A DNA stretch of 64,000 bases from Phyllobacterium sophorae (GCF_003010965.1 NZ_PGGM01000002.1:496001-560000), one strand, 5' to 3'. Positions 1 through 9,151 are shown, numbered from the stretch's first letter. Program-made: numbers and translations. The notes: generated by a model not told the origin, from the sequence alone.

Positions 1-482
1 AAACCGGTGTTAAACCATTGCGGCGAGTTGGGCGCGACGCGCTGGGTGGCGAGCATGTAAGCAAGCTCATCGCGGAAGGCGAGGGCATCAACTTCACTAT
101 CGAAATATTTGCCTTTCCAGCCCCAATACGTCCAGGTGCCGGCAAGACGGTCGAAAACCTGACGCGCGTCCATTTCGGAGCCAAAACGCTCTTCAGCGGG
201 CAGGGCGGCCAAAGCCTCATCATCAGCTACCGAACGCCAGAGCCACGAAGGAACCGAGTTTTCCTCGACCTTCTTCAACTTGGCTGGCACGCCGGCTTTG
301 CGGAAATATTTCTGCGCCAGAATATCGGCGGCCACCTGACTGAACTGGGCCGGAACATCAATATTCTCCAAACGGAACACGACAGATCCGTCCGGGTTCT
401 TGATCTCACTCGTCGCTACGCGAAATTCAATCTCCGCATAGGCTGACTGGTTCTCTTTGGTAAAACGCCGTTCGATCCGCAT
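1..482 (-). CDS. nrdJ: Vitamin B12-dependent (class II) ribonucleotide reductase, N-terminal part
   Basis: This is the first 160 codons of a gene that runs off the left edge; reading leftwards from the ATG at 482 there is no stop. Class II ribonucleotide reductase makes deoxyribonucleotides with adenosylcobalamin and does not depend on oxygen. The translation begins MRIERRFTKENQSAYAEIEF and carries blocks I recognise from alphaproteobacterial NrdJ, including NPDGSVVFRLENIDVPAQFS, GTWTYWGWKGKYF near residue 116 and APNSPQWFNTGL at the edge. The catalytic cysteines and the C-terminal region lie outside the window, so activity cannot be judged. NrdR-like boxes lie upstream (497-512 and 724-771). 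The family call is confident because several long conserved blocks match. Confidence 0.93.
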   Translation of the reverse strand, partial: MRIERRFTKENQSAYAEIEFRVATSEIKNPDGSVVFRLENIDVPAQFSQVAADILAQKYFRKAGVPAKLKKVEENSVPSWLWRSVADDEALAALPAEERFGSEMDARQVFDRLAGTWTYWGWKGKYFDSEVDALAFRDELAYMLATQRVAPNSPQWFNTG

Positions 483-496
483 CTGTCTCGTCCTTG

Positions 497-512
497 TCCC
501 TATATATAGTGT
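497..512 (-). promoter_or_regulatory. Possible proximal NrdR box
   Basis: The 16-mer tccCTATATATAGtgt fits the NrdR box consensus acaCwAtATaTwGtgt in its symmetric core and in one outer arm. It starts 15 bases upstream of the nrdJ start codon. NrdR is the zinc/ATP-cone repressor of ribonucleotide reductase genes. A single box this close to the start could act as a roadblock; its pairing partner at the usual spacing is not obvious, so it is weaker than the tandem pair at 724-771. Confidence 0.5.
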
Positions 513-723
513 CCCTTGGGCGCCGTGTGAAGTGTTGCGCGCCGCATGAACACAAATCCGCCCTATCCGGTTTCACCACTGAAAACCGGTCGCTTCACCT
601 CAGCCCGTCATTGATGCGATATCCCGCTTCATTTCCGGGCTTGGCGGCCCATTTGCTGACGCCTGTCGTGTGATTCATCGTTGATGAGAATGTCACACTA
701 TCTGGTACGCAATATACGTGTAA

Positions 724-771
724 ACACTAAATATTGTGTTAAGGCGCTATTTACCCAACAAATATTTGCCT
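724..771 (-). promoter_or_regulatory. Tandem NrdR boxes upstream of nrdJ
   Basis: The box at 724-739, ACACTAAATATTGTGT, matches 15 of 16 positions of the NrdR consensus acaCwAtATaTwGtgt. A second, weaker palindrome at 756-771 (CAAATATTTG core) starts exactly 32 bp further on, three helical turns. Paired boxes 31-32 bp apart are the known arrangement for NrdR binding. The only ribonucleotide reductase gene nearby is nrdJ, whose start is about 240 bp away. I infer NrdR control of nrdJ by dATP/ATP level. Confidence 0.65.
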
Positions 772-1110
772 GTGCATGTCCAGTCTTTTCCATCCAGATA
801 CGGCTCCTCGATGCCACGCGCCAATTGGGCACAAGGTCCGGAAAACACAGTAGAAACTGGAAGAAAACCGGGTACAGACACTCCGGTCACGCTACAAACG
901 CAACGCCGAAAACCATAAAAAGTGACTCGCGGGCGAGCGTCAAGAAATAGTTTTTTGCATATTTGTGACCGCAATATCTTGTGTGTCACATATGTGGATA
1001 ACGGGGAGAAACGCGTGCGGGTATTTGCAATTACTGGTCGCTTAAAGGCCAGTCTGGAAGTGCTGGAACATATCTGAAAAAGCTATAATCCAAGCGTTCC
1101 GCCGACGCGG

Positions 1111-1605
1111 TCAACGAACGCTGACTAGCTCAGGATCAAAGCGCGCTATGAGGGCTTTCAATTCCGGCTCTTCGACGCGGCGCACCGATTCTTCGACGCT
1201 AACCCATTCGAGCCGCCGCTCGCCGCGCTCCGGCCAATTTTTTTGTTGATGCGTAAAGTGCATTGGAAAGACATCGACAACGAAGTCGCCGACTTCACCG
1301 TCGCTCATATCTTGTTTTTCGTATGTATACGTGCCGATGGAAAAAGGGGCGATGTCGCCCCGGACGCCGGCCTCTTCAAAGGCTTCTGCCCGCGCAGATT
1401 GCGCAAACGTCTTGCCAATCTGCGGCCAGCCTTTGGGTAAAACCCACCGGCCAGTGCCACGGCTGGTGATCAGGAGAATTTCAGGCCGTTCCTTCTTGAC
1501 GCGATAAACAAGCGCCGCAACCTGGCGAACCCTGCCGTCTGGCGTCTCTATCCGCTTGCCGGTCACAATCTCATCCCGATAGGTTACGTTCAAGGCTCCA
1601 CTCAT
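1111..1605 (-). CDS. Nudix hydrolase
   Basis: The 164-residue product is a single Nudix domain of the diphosphoinositol-polyphosphate-phosphohydrolase-like type, which hydrolyses a nucleoside diphosphate linked to another moiety. The Nudix box spans about residues 58-81: KGWPQIGK, then ARAEAFEEAGV, which keeps the EExG metal-binding core. The first acidic position of the box is replaced (Lys/Thr), as in several members of this subfamily. An open frame extends upstream to 1743, but its extra 46 residues are Cys-rich and unlike a Nudix N-terminus; MSGALNVTYRDE at 1605 is the usual kind of start, preceded by a GATAGAAG stretch. The substrate cannot be told. It stands alone, divergent from corA. 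Confidence 0.85.
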   Translation of the reverse strand: MSGALNVTYRDEIVTGKRIETPDGRVRQVAALVYRVKKERPEILLITSRGTGRWVLPKGWPQIGKTFAQSARAEAFEEAGVRGDIAPFSIGTYTYEKQDMSDGEVGDFVVDVFPMHFTHQQKNWPERGERRLEWVSVEESVRRVEEPELKALIARFDPELVSVR

Positions 1606-1851
1606 TCTTCTATCTTGTTTAGCGTAATTGTGGACCGATTCGTTGAAACCACAATAATTCATCAGCAACTGTTTTATGCTTACGCACGACTTGTGACATT
1701 TTTTTGAACAGCAGTGCAAAAAAATCACATTAGTAGATAACATACTGAAAACATGGGATGATCTCGGACAGCGGCATTTCGCTAAAGGATGGCTGGAATG
1801 AATTGGCTACAACAGATAGACTCCATTCAAACCGCGACGTTGGGAGGATAA

Positions 1852-2892
1852 ATGACGTCTGCCCGTTCCTCGTTTGAAGATATCGGACATTCTGCCGATA
1901 CGGCGGCTTCCAGAGATGAGAGCGCCAGTATCATTGCATCGTGCGTCTATGCCAACGGAAAGCGTATTGCCGATATTTCCATTGACGACGCGGGAAAATG
2001 GACCAATACGGAGGGGCACGTCGTCTGGATCGGGTTGCTGGAGCCTGACGGGGAGCTGTTGCATCGCGTCCAGAAGCAATTCGGGCTGCACAGTCTGGCT
2101 ATCGAAGATGCGGAACATGCCCATCAACGACCCAAACTCGAGCAATATGGCGACGCAATTTTCGTGGTGGCCCGTACTGCTCAGCTGATTGACGGCCGTG
2201 TGGCCTTCGGCGAAACCCACGTCTTTCTCGGTAAGGGCTATATTGTCAGCGTTCGTCACGGAGCATCGACGTCATACACGGCGGTTCGTCAGCATTGGGA
2301 AACCTCGCCCTATGCACTTGCCAAGGGTGAAGATTTCATCCTTTACGCGATCCTCGATTTCATCGTCGACAATTATATGCCCGTACTGGAGGCAATACAC
2401 GACGAGGTCGAATCTATCGAAGATCGGGTTCTCACAAAACCAATGACCAGCAACGATATCGAACGGCTCTACATGCTGCGTCGGGATCTGCTGCGTCTGC
2501 GCAATGCCATCGGTCCGCTTGTCGATGTTTGCGGGCGCCTGAGCAATACGGATCTGCCACAGATTCAAACTGCGATGCAGCCACTCTTTCGGGATGTTAC
2601 GGACCACGTTCGCACCGTTCAGGAAAAGATCGACGGCTTGCGGGAGGTTCTCGCGTTTGCCTTCGAAGCCAGTTTGCTCGTTGGTCAGAGTCAGGAGACG
2701 GCCATTTCCAAACGCTTGGCATCATGGGCCGCCATATTGGCGGTGCCGACGGCTATCGCCGGGATTTACGGCATGAACTTCAAGCACATGCCGGAACTGG
2801 ATTCGCCCAATGGTTATTACTGGGTTATGGGCGTGATCTTACTTGTGTGCCTGACCCTCTTTTGGCGTTTTCGCAAGAGCGGCTGGCTTTAG
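1852..2892 (+). CDS. corA: CorA-family magnesium/divalent cation transporter
   Basis: A 346-residue inner-membrane protein of the CorA (2-TM-GxN) family, which moves Mg2+ (sometimes Co2+, Ni2+ or Zn2+) as a pentamer. The long soluble N-terminal domain is followed by two membrane helices at about 288-306 and 323-340, and the signature GMN sits at 307-309 at the end of the first. The selectivity loop after it reads FKHMPELDSPNGYYW, the usual CorA arrangement, and the tail is basic (RFRKSGW). A strong GGGAGG ribosome site precedes the ATG. I see no Mg riboswitch upstream. A 7-bp palindrome (2892-2907) lies across the stop codon and the end of the convergent gpt gene. Confidence 0.93.
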   Translation: MTSARSSFEDIGHSADTAASRDESASIIASCVYANGKRIADISIDDAGKWTNTEGHVVWIGLLEPDGELLHRVQKQFGLHSLAIEDAEHAHQRPKLEQYGDAIFVVARTAQLIDGRVAFGETHVFLGKGYIVSVRHGASTSYTAVRQHWETSPYALAKGEDFILYAILDFIVDNYMPVLEAIHDEVESIEDRVLTKPMTSNDIERLYMLRRDLLRLRNAIGPLVDVCGRLSNTDLPQIQTAMQPLFRDVTDHVRTVQEKIDGLREVLAFAFEASLLVGQSQETAISKRLASWAAILAVPTAIAGIYGMNFKHMPELDSPNGYYWVMGVILLVCLTLFWRFRKSGWL

Positions 2893-2901
2893 GATAGACT
2901 T

Positions 2902-3399
2902 CTATCCGCGGTGACCCTTGGTAATCGGTTCCTGATAGGTCAGGCCCATGTCCCATGGGAAATAGATCCAGGTGTCCTGAGAGACTTCCGTCACAAATGT
3001 ATCGATCAGCGGGCGGCCCTTTGGCTTGGCATAGACTGTGGCGAAGTGCGCCTTCGGCATCATTGCGCGCACGATTGCCGCGGTTTTGCCCGTATCGGTC
3101 AGGTCATCGACCACCAGTATGCCGTCGCCGCCATTTTCCAGAAGCCGGGAATCGACATCCTTTAGCACCTTGAGTTCGCCCTGCTCGTCATACTCATGGT
3201 AGGAGGCAATGCATACGGTCTCGATCATGCGGATGCCGAGCTCCCGGCAAATGATCGCTGCGGGTACGAGTCCACCGCGGGTAATGGCCACCATGGCACG
3301 CCATTCACGTTGCATCCCTGCAACCCGCCAGGCGAGGGCGCGGGCATCCCGGTGAAACTGATCCCAGGAGACCGGAAAAGCTTTGTCAGGAAGGGACAT
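2902..3399 (-). CDS. gpt: Xanthine(-guanine) phosphoribosyltransferase
   Basis: The 165-residue product is a type I phosphoribosyltransferase that salvages xanthine and guanine by joining them to PRPP. The PRPP-binding loop [11 protein letters not shown] is at residues 96-106, and [10 protein letters not shown] at 39-48 is the PPi-loop region typical of Gpt. The C-terminal [11 protein letters not shown] also fits Gpt, which is slightly longer here than the 152-residue E. coli protein, as is usual in alphaproteobacteria. The frame is open to 3486, but [12 protein letters not shown] at 3399 is the family start. It converges tightly on corA. With adenine deaminase further on, it points to active purine salvage. 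Confidence 0.92.
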   Translation of the reverse strand: MSLPDKAFPVSWDQFHRDARALAWRVAGMQREWRAMVAITRGGLVPAAIICRELGIRMIETVCIASYHEYDEQGELKVLKDVDSRLLENGGDGILVVDDLTDTGKTAAIVRAMMPKAHFATVYAKPKGRPLIDTFVTEVSQDTWIYFPWDMGLTYQEPITKGHRG

Positions 3400-3540
3400 G
3401 GCATGCACTCCATCAGGAAAATAAAATACGCGGACTATCCGCGAGGAATGCATTTCGCAATAGCGGGAAATGCGAGTGCATGGCAAGCAACTTGAGCCGC
3501 GTGCGGGCCATCATGCCAAGAAAGGTGTGATTTTAGCTGT

Positions 3541-4383
3541 TCAGCGCGACATTAACGTCAAGCAGGGCATGTCGGCCATGATTGAACTGGTGACGCCACC
3601 GAAAACCCACTCTTTCAGGCGTGACTGGCTATAAGCGCCCATCACAAATAGCGATGCATTGTTTTCGGCGATCCGCCGCCGCAAAATTTTGTCTGTAGAT
3701 TCGCCGTGTGACTCGATTATGTGCGGATTCACGTTGACGCCATGGCGCCGCAGTGCATCAGAAAGCGGTGTGCCAGGAATATCCACACTGGGGTCGATGG
3801 ATTTCTTCGGATCAACCCACACGATATCGACACTTTCTGCTTTGAGCAGCAGGGGGAGCGAATCGAAGGCAGCGCGAGATGCTTCGCGTTTCCCGTTGAA
3901 AGCGACAACAACGCGGTCGATCTTTTCCGGCAACGCAGTCTTGTACGGAACAAACAGTACTGGTCTTCCACTCTCCATGACCAATGGATCAGTGACGTCG
4001 TTGACGCTATCGGGGTCATTGGGGTCCGGTTGTCCTGCGATAATGATATCGGCGCGCAGGGCACTCTGTGTGACCCCGGCAGACGGGCTGCTGCTTTCGC
4101 AACGGACGATACGAAACTCGTGGGAGATCGTGCCTCTTGCCATTTCTGCGTTGAAAAGGGCTGTGATCGCTTCCGAATTTTCCTTGTGGCGCTGTTCGTG
4201 CGCTTCAAAGAGGGTTGTATCGGCAAAGCCGGTCGGATCTGCGTAAACGATAGGCGAAGGAATAGTATAGAGACCAATAATATGGGTGCGCTCGCTCGAA
4301 GAAGCAATCAATCTTGCCGCGCCAATAACCCGCCTAGCTTCACGTTCGCTGCGAATGAATGCGATGATCGTGCGAAATGCCAT
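3541..4383 (-). CDS. Universal stress protein, two Usp domains
   Basis: The 280-residue product has the layout of a tandem Usp protein. An N-terminal alpha/beta domain begins MAFRTIIAFIRS, and a second begins near residue 152 with KIDRVVVAFNGKREAS. The C-terminal domain ends with MGAYSQSRLKEWVFGGVT followed by a short hydrophobic strand, which corresponds to the nucleotide-loop motif (GxxGxxR...GS) of ATP-binding Usp proteins in degenerate form. Usp proteins are soluble cytoplasmic stress factors with no single reaction. The start at 4383 is supported by GGAGG five bases upstream; longer starts to 4419 lack this. Its specific stress role cannot be told. Confidence 0.82.
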   Translation of the reverse strand: MAFRTIIAFIRSEREARRVIGAARLIASSSERTHIIGLYTIPSPIVYADPTGFADTTLFEAHEQRHKENSEAITALFNAEMARGTISHEFRIVRCESSSPSAGVTQSALRADIIIAGQPDPNDPDSVNDVTDPLVMESGRPVLFVPYKTALPEKIDRVVVAFNGKREASRAAFDSLPLLLKAESVDIVWVDPKKSIDPSVDIPGTPLSDALRRHGVNVNPHIIESHGESTDKILRRRIAENNASLFVMGAYSQSRLKEWVFGGVTSSIMADMPCLTLMSR

Positions 4384-4491
4384 ACTGGCCTCCATCGGTT
4401 GTTGCACCATTAGATGCATATGGCACTATTATACGCCTTGAGCGCAACAATTACTCTGTGTTTTCGGCAGCTTGCGTAAATACAACGCATC

Positions 4492-5244
4492 TCAACGCAG
4501 GGCGGTTTCGGACGCGATTTGCGCCACCATTTCCTTGACTGCCGCCTCTGCTGCAACGAGTTTTTCGGCATCACGTGCGCGGATGACCAGCTCGGTGGAA
4601 AACCTATCGTTTTCGTATTTCGGATAGGAGCCGATAATCGTATCGGGGTGGGCTGCCTGAATTTCACGCAGCGGAACGGCAATCGCGCCCTCGCCGAAGG
4701 GACAATTCACCGACCGGGACATGAGCTGCTTCCCGACTTTCAACGTTGGAATGATATTGTCGAGCATGGCCTGAAAGACCGATGGAACGCCGGCCATGAC
4801 ATAAACATTCCCGATGTTGAAGCCAGGCGCTGTCGACACGGGATTGTCAATATGCACCGACCCACGCGGCATACGTGCCATGCGCTGACGGCTCTCGGTG
4901 AACTCGATCCCGCGGGCAGCGTAATTGTCGCCCATGAGTTTCATTGCTTTCGCGTCGTGCTCGCAAGGTACGCCAAAAGCCTTTGCAATTGCGTCAGCGG
5001 TTATGTCGTCATGCGTAGGGCCGATTCCTCCCGAAGTGAAAATATAGTCATATCGCCCACGTAACGCATTGAGGGCCTCAACAATTCGGTCCTCCTCATC
5101 AGGAACGATCCGCACTTCTTCAAGGTCGATACCAACTGCCGTCAGAATATCGGCCAGATGGCCAATATTTTTGTCCTTGGTTCGACCGGATAACAATTCG
5201 TCGCCAATTGCGAGCATGGCGGCGGTCACGATTTCGTTCGTCAT
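4492..5244 (-). CDS. Molybdopterin-binding / CinA N-terminal-like protein
   Basis: The 250-residue product carries a MoCF-type (MogA/CinA N-terminal) fold. AIGDELLSGRTKDKN at 12-26 and FTSGGIGPTHDD at 69-80 are the two signature stretches. It lacks the C-terminal nicotinamide-nucleotide amidohydrolase domain of full CinA, as is usual for this short alphaproteobacterial form. In CinA the domain hydrolyses ADP-ribose and related compounds; what the stand-alone form does is not established. The frame is open to 5307, but AGGAG seven bases before the ATG at 5244 and the match of MTNEIVTAAMLAIGDE to the family start decide the shorter form. It lies in the same direction as the Usp gene, about 110 bp apart. 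Confidence 0.85.
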   Translation of the reverse strand: MTNEIVTAAMLAIGDELLSGRTKDKNIGHLADILTAVGIDLEEVRIVPDEEDRIVEALNALRGRYDYIFTSGGIGPTHDDITADAIAKAFGVPCEHDAKAMKLMGDNYAARGIEFTESRQRMARMPRGSVHIDNPVSTAPGFNIGNVYVMAGVPSVFQAMLDNIIPTLKVGKQLMSRSVNCPFGEGAIAVPLREIQAAHPDTIIGSYPKYENDRFSTELVIRARDAEKLVAAEAAVKEMVAQIASETALR

Positions 5245-5397
5245 CAGGAATCTCCTAGCGGAGAGGCGAACGTAATTGTCCGAATGGATCGCCGCAAGCC
5301 ATTTCAAAGCGTGGCAGGTGCGCTCATCGGGCAGTCCGCCGGTTGTAGCAAAACAACGATTGACTGAATCGCTTTAACCGTCGAAAAGCAAAAGCGC

Positions 5398-5483
5398 GCG
5401 GACGTGGCGAAACTGGTAGACGCAAGGGACTTAAAATCCCTCGGCCATAGGTCATGCGGGTTCGACCCCCGCCGTCCGCACCA
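5398..5483 (+). tRNA. tRNA-Leu (TAA)
   Basis: A type II tRNA with acceptor stem GCGGACG / CGTCCGC, D-arm TGGCGAAACTGGTAGACGC, anticodon stem AGGGA/TCCCT with loop CTTAAAA (anticodon TAA at 5432-5434), a long variable arm and the T-loop GGTTCGACCCC. The CCA end is encoded at 5481-5483. It reads Leu UUA/UUG codons. Confidence 0.95.
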
Positions 5484-5591
5484 CGAACAAGCAAGCCCAC
5501 AGTATGATCGTGCCCGCGCTTGATCTTGGTGTGGGTGGATTTGCAATCCAGTTTCAACTAAAAGCGGCGCACTTAACGGTGTGAGAAAACA

Positions 5592-7088
5592 ATGCCTGCC
5601 ATTTTGGTTCAATCTCCTGTGAGCAGGATCAGAACATTTGTCTCGGAATATCCGGCGCTCTTGTTTGTATTGGTGTATTTCGCCTTTCAGGTCTTCTTTC
5701 TGACAATGATTTCAAACGGCGCAGGCGTCGACGATGCCGAGCAGTTGGCTTACGTCGGCGCGTTGCAATGGGGGTATGGAGGTTCGCAGCCGCCGCTTTA
5801 TACCTGGATAAACAGCGTAGCCGGCAGTGTGCTCGGAATCAGGCTTTTCACGATCTATCTTGTAAAATTCGGAATGCTGGCCAGCCTGTTCGCCAGCGTA
5901 TATTTTGGTGCCCGTTTACTCGGACTGCCTCGCGCAGTTGCTGCTGCCGGCATGGTAGGCATTTTCATGCTGCCACAAATTGCCTGGGAGTCACAACGGA
6001 CCCTGACCCATTCGGTTGGTGGAACGACTGGCTGTGCGTGGGCATTTCTGGCGTTTGCCTGGCACTTGAAATCGCGTTCCTGGCGCTCTGCAGCACTTTT
6101 GGGACTTGCATTCGCCTGTGGTCTGCTTGGCAAATTCAATGCAAGTTTCTTTCTTATCGCGTTGATTTTGGCCGGCCTTTCGATACCAGCCTATCGATCA
6201 GTCCTGTTGTCACGCAAGAGCGTTCTCTCGGCGGTCGTATTTATTGCTGCCGTAACCCCTACGGGCCTGTGGGCCCTTGCGCATACCGAGAACTTGCTGG
6301 CGCGAACGCACAAATTTGAAATGAATGCAGGTGGCCAGCTCCTGATCAGCCGGCTCCATGGCGAATGGAAACTTTTTCTAAATAGCATTCTATTCGCAGG
6401 CGTTGCGCTGGTGTTCTTCCTGATGGCCTGGTGGAGAAGCCGTGCACAGCGGATTTCTCGGCCCCGGGACTGGATGGATGGCGAGAAGCTCATTGCACGG
6501 GTTCTGATATTTGCACTCGGCGGCGTCTTTATTGGCGTTCTCATTAGCGGTGCGGCGGAGGTCAAAGATCGCTGGCTGCAACCCATGCTCTTTCTGACGC
6601 CGCTGTTTCTTTCAGCCGTCCTGGGACGTGCCATAGAAAGTGATCTGCCGCTTAAGCGCTTTGTTGTGGTCGGCGCAATTTGCGGTCTGATCGTGATCCC
6701 GGGCCTGGCGGTCAACATTTTATACGCCCGCGATGGCAAAGCACCTTCTATTGGCCAGTTGGATTATGCCAGACTTTTTGCCGTGACCCGAGCCGATGGC
6801 AACTATCAAACGGTTGTGTCGGACGGACCGCAATTGCCTGGAAATCTGCGTCTTTTCGACAATTCCATCAATCCGGTGCATCTGGAAATGCCGAATGCTG
6901 TGTCGCATATTCATTTTCCAGCACTTTTTGTCTGGTTCGGCGAGGACGTCAACCCGGTCGTGATGAACCTAATGAGCAGCGCTGGAGTTGCTGCATCTCC
7001 CGCCGAAATCAAACGCATATCACTCAGCTACAAATATTACCCGGACAAGACAGACGCGGTGAGCTACGTCATCGTCCAGGCTCGGTAG
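5592..7088 (+). CDS. Membrane glycosyltransferase, GT39/ArnT-like
   Basis: The 498-residue protein has an N-terminal membrane anchor (about 20-41), then GAGVDDAEQ with a conserved acidic pair at 47-48, and QPPLYTW at 66-72. This arrangement matches the first periplasmic loop of polyprenyl-phosphate-dependent glycosyltransferases (PMT_2/ArnT superfamily), where the Asp pair is catalytic. About ten further hydrophobic segments follow, to about residue 375, then a soluble periplasmic tail of roughly 120 residues. Such enzymes transfer a sugar from a lipid-phosphate donor to lipid A, glycans or proteins on the periplasmic side. The acceptor cannot be told from the sequence. It stands alone after tRNA-Leu and converges on tctA. 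Confidence 0.82.
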   Translation: MPAILVQSPVSRIRTFVSEYPALLFVLVYFAFQVFFLTMISNGAGVDDAEQLAYVGALQWGYGGSQPPLYTWINSVAGSVLGIRLFTIYLVKFGMLASLFASVYFGARLLGLPRAVAAAGMVGIFMLPQIAWESQRTLTHSVGGTTGCAWAFLAFAWHLKSRSWRSAALLGLAFACGLLGKFNASFFLIALILAGLSIPAYRSVLLSRKSVLSAVVFIAAVTPTGLWALAHTENLLARTHKFEMNAGGQLLISRLHGEWKLFLNSILFAGVALVFFLMAWWRSRAQRISRPRDWMDGEKLIARVLIFALGGVFIGVLISGAAEVKDRWLQPMLFLTPLFLSAVLGRAIESDLPLKRFVVVGAICGLIVIPGLAVNILYARDGKAPSIGQLDYARLFAVTRADGNYQTVVSDGPQLPGNLRLFDNSINPVHLEMPNAVSHIHFPALFVWFGEDVNPVVMNLMSSAGVAASPAEIKRISLSYKYYPDKTDAVSYVIVQAR

Positions 7089-7099
7089 GGCTCGACGCA

Positions 7100-8602
7100 T
7101 CAATCCTCAACAAAGACTTCGTCGCGCTTTTTCCTGATGCTCGGGAGGAGCACCACGACGAGAACCGCGACTGCCAGGAGCAGGAGGGTGAGGCTGATTG
7201 GCCGCGTCAGGAAGGTAGTCGGATCGCCCCGCGACATGATCATCGCCCGGCGAAGGTGTTCCTCCAGCAGCGGTCCAAGTACGAAGCCCAGCAGCAGAGG
7301 TGCTGGCTCGCAGCGCAATTTTGCCAGCCCGTAGCCAATGAACCCGAAGAAGGCGACCGCGTAGAGATCAAATACATTGGAATTGACGCTGTAGACGCCG
7401 ATCGAGCAGAACGCGATGATGGCTGGAAACAACATGTAGTAGGGGATCGTCAGGAGTTTAACCCACAATCCAATCAAAGGCAGATTAAGCAGGATCAGCA
7501 TCAGATTGCCGATCCACATGGAAGCGATGATGCCCCAGAAGAGGGCTGGCTGTTCGGTGGCGACGTTAGGGCCGGGGACGATGCCCTGAATGATCATGGC
7601 GCCGATCATCAGTGCCATAACGGGATTGGCCGGGATCCCCAGTGTGAGCATCGGAATGAACGATGTTTGAGCGCCCGCATTGTTGGCGGATTCAGGCCCC
7701 GCCACGCCGGCGATCGCTCCCTTGCCGAACTCCCCCGGCGTCTTCGAGATGCGCTTCTCGACAGTGTAGGATGCAAAGGAGGCAAGGATCGCTCCACCGC
7801 CGGGCAGAATACCTAGCGCTGAGCCAATCGCCGTACCGCGGAGAATCGGCGCCGCCATCTCCTTCCAGTCTTCCCGCGTGGGCAGAAGATTGGTGACCTT
7901 CTTGATCATCACATCGCGATCGTGCTCGTTTTCGAGATTGCGAAGAATCTCCGCAATGCCGAACACGCCGACAGCAAGTGCGACGAAATTCAAACCGTCG
8001 GAGAGTTCCAGGATTCCAAGATTGAAGCGTGGCGTCCCGGTGTAGATGTCAGTGCCGACGAGCCCGAGAAGAAGACCCAGAACAACCATACCGAGCGCTT
8101 TGACGACTGAACCATGGGCAAGCGCGATAGAGGAAACGAGACCGACGATCATCAGTGAGAAATATTCGGCTGAACCGAATTTCAAGGCAACCGCCGTCAG
8201 GGGCGGAGCGAATACGGCAACGAGGAAGGTTGAAACCGTTCCCGCAAAGAACGAGCCAATGGCAGCGATGGCCAGCGCTGCACCAGCGCGCCCCTTACGC
8301 GCCATCTGGTAACCATCGATGGCAGTGACGGCGGACGAGGATTCGCCTGGCATGTTGATCAGGATTGCTGTGGTCGAACCACCATATTGCGCGCCGTAGT
8401 AAATGCCCGCCAGCATGATCAGGGATGAGACCGGTTCAAGTTGGAAGGTGATCGGCAGGAGCATGGCAATGGTCGCGGTGGCGCCAATGCCGGGGAGCAC
8501 GCCAATCAACGTGCCAAGAATCACGCCAATGAAACAGAAGAACAGGTTCCACGGTGAAGCGGCAGTGGCAAAGCCGAGAATGAGATTGCTGAGAAGATCC
8601 AT
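7100..8602 (-). CDS. tctA: Tripartite tricarboxylate transporter, large membrane subunit TctA
   Basis: A 500-residue integral membrane protein with about twelve hydrophobic segments. It is recognised as TctA by [17 protein letters not shown] near residue 38, by the [17 protein letters not shown] stretch near 64, and by a second glycine-rich repeat, [15 protein letters not shown], near 260. TctA forms the translocation pathway, driven by an ion gradient, for a carboxylate delivered by TctC. It is the last gene of the tctC-tctB-tctA unit and starts nine bases after tctB ends, so the two membrane subunits are translationally close. Substrates of this family include citrate and other di- or tricarboxylates; which one applies here is unknown. 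Confidence 0.93.
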   Translation of the reverse strand: MDLLSNLILGFATAASPWNLFFCFIGVILGTLIGVLPGIGATATIAMLLPITFQLEPVSSLIMLAGIYYGAQYGGSTTAILINMPGESSSAVTAIDGYQMARKGRAGAALAIAAIGSFFAGTVSTFLVAVFAPPLTAVALKFGSAEYFSLMIVGLVSSIALAHGSVVKALGMVVLGLLLGLVGTDIYTGTPRFNLGILELSDGLNFVALAVGVFGIAEILRNLENEHDRDVMIKKVTNLLPTREDWKEMAAPILRGTAIGSALGILPGGGAILASFASYTVEKRISKTPGEFGKGAIAGVAGPESANNAGAQTSFIPMLTLGIPANPVMALMIGAMIIQGIVPGPNVATEQPALFWGIIASMWIGNLMLILLNLPLIGLWVKLLTIPYYMLFPAIIAFCSIGVYSVNSNVFDLYAVAFFGFIGYGLAKLRCEPAPLLLGFVLGPLLEEHLRRAMIMSRGDPTTFLTRPISLTLLLLAVAVLVVVLLPSIRKKRDEVFVED

Positions 8603-8611
8603 GGGCCGCCC

Positions 8612-9073
8612 TTACTGTCCGAGCCAGGGGCCAAAGCGCCGGAAGGGCAGGCCGAGGGCATAGCTGAATACGATGACGGAAAAGAGTGTCAGTCCACCGA
8701 CAAGGAGGAGCGCCGTACCAGGGCGCATCTTCGTGCTGGCAAATGCCGCAAGGAGGGCGGTGAGAAATAGCGACGGAACAAAGCCGAGGCCACGAACGGT
8801 CAGGCCGAAAAAAATAGGCGCCGGCAAAATAAACAGTATACCACGCCAGGCGATGGGGCCCATTGGTTCATGCTCGACCTGCGTGCCCTGAATGATGACG
8901 ACAATGCCAAGCAACACAAGCATGCCCGCCAGAACCAGCGGAAAGTAACCGGGACCCATACGGAATGCTGTCCCGAGTTCAAGTCCATAGGCTTGTATGG
9001 CGAAGAACAAGCCAACGAGTATGAACAACACGCCACAAATCAGGTCACGCGAACTGAAGCTCAACGATTTCAT
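8612..9073 (-). CDS. tctB: Tripartite tricarboxylate transporter, small membrane subunit TctB
   Basis: The 153-residue protein has four hydrophobic helices, the topology of TctB. The first carries DLICGVLFILVGLFFAI near the N-terminus and is followed by MGPGYFPLVLAGMLVLLG, a stretch shared by the family. TctB is an essential but poorly defined partner of TctA. The gene lies between tctC and tctA and is separated from tctC by 78 bases that include a terminator-like hairpin, so less tctBA than tctC transcript is expected. Confidence 0.9.
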   Translation of the reverse strand: MKSLSFSSRDLICGVLFILVGLFFAIQAYGLELGTAFRMGPGYFPLVLAGMLVLLGIVVIIQGTQVEHEPMGPIAWRGILFILPAPIFFGLTVRGLGFVPSLFLTALLAAFASTKMRPGTALLLVGGLTLFSVIVFSYALGLPFRRFGPWLGQ

Positions 9074-9107
9074 ACCGCCCCTCCCGCCGTCTTACGGCAA
9101 TTTTTAT

Positions 9108-9144
9108 AAAAAAGGGTCAGAAATGATCTATGGTTTCTGACCCC
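9108..9144 (-). terminator. Attenuating terminator between tctC and tctB
   Basis: On the minus strand a perfect 10-bp stem (GGGTCAGAAA at 9114-9123 against TTTCTGACCC at 9134-9143, ten-base loop) is followed directly by six T residues (complement of 9108-9113). This is the form of a Rho-independent terminator. Its place between the binding-protein gene and the membrane genes suggests partial termination that favours TctC. Confidence 0.8.
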
Positions 9145-9151
9145 TTGTGGA

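Larger units (their letters stand above)
483..1110. other. Non-coding region between nrdJ and the Nudix gene
   Basis: I see no convincing gene here. Short open frames in 681-989 lack a ribosome binding site and a recognisable product. The stretch holds the NrdR-like boxes listed separately and a hairpin at 567-589, where CCGGTTTC and GAAAACCGG pair around a six-base loop with one bulged A. I looked for a cobalamin riboswitch on the minus strand because nrdJ uses B12, and found no convincing B12-box arrangement. The leader of nrdJ is therefore long and probably carries most of that gene's regulation. Confidence 0.55.

Noticed and set aside
483-720. Cobalamin riboswitch upstream of the B12-dependent nrdJ
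   Set aside because: The minus strand lacks a convincing B12 box and the conserved core arrangement; only isolated CCACTG-like words are present.
681-989. Short open frames between nrdJ and the Nudix gene
   Set aside because: They have no ribosome site, overlap each other on both strands and cover the NrdR boxes; they look like chance frames.
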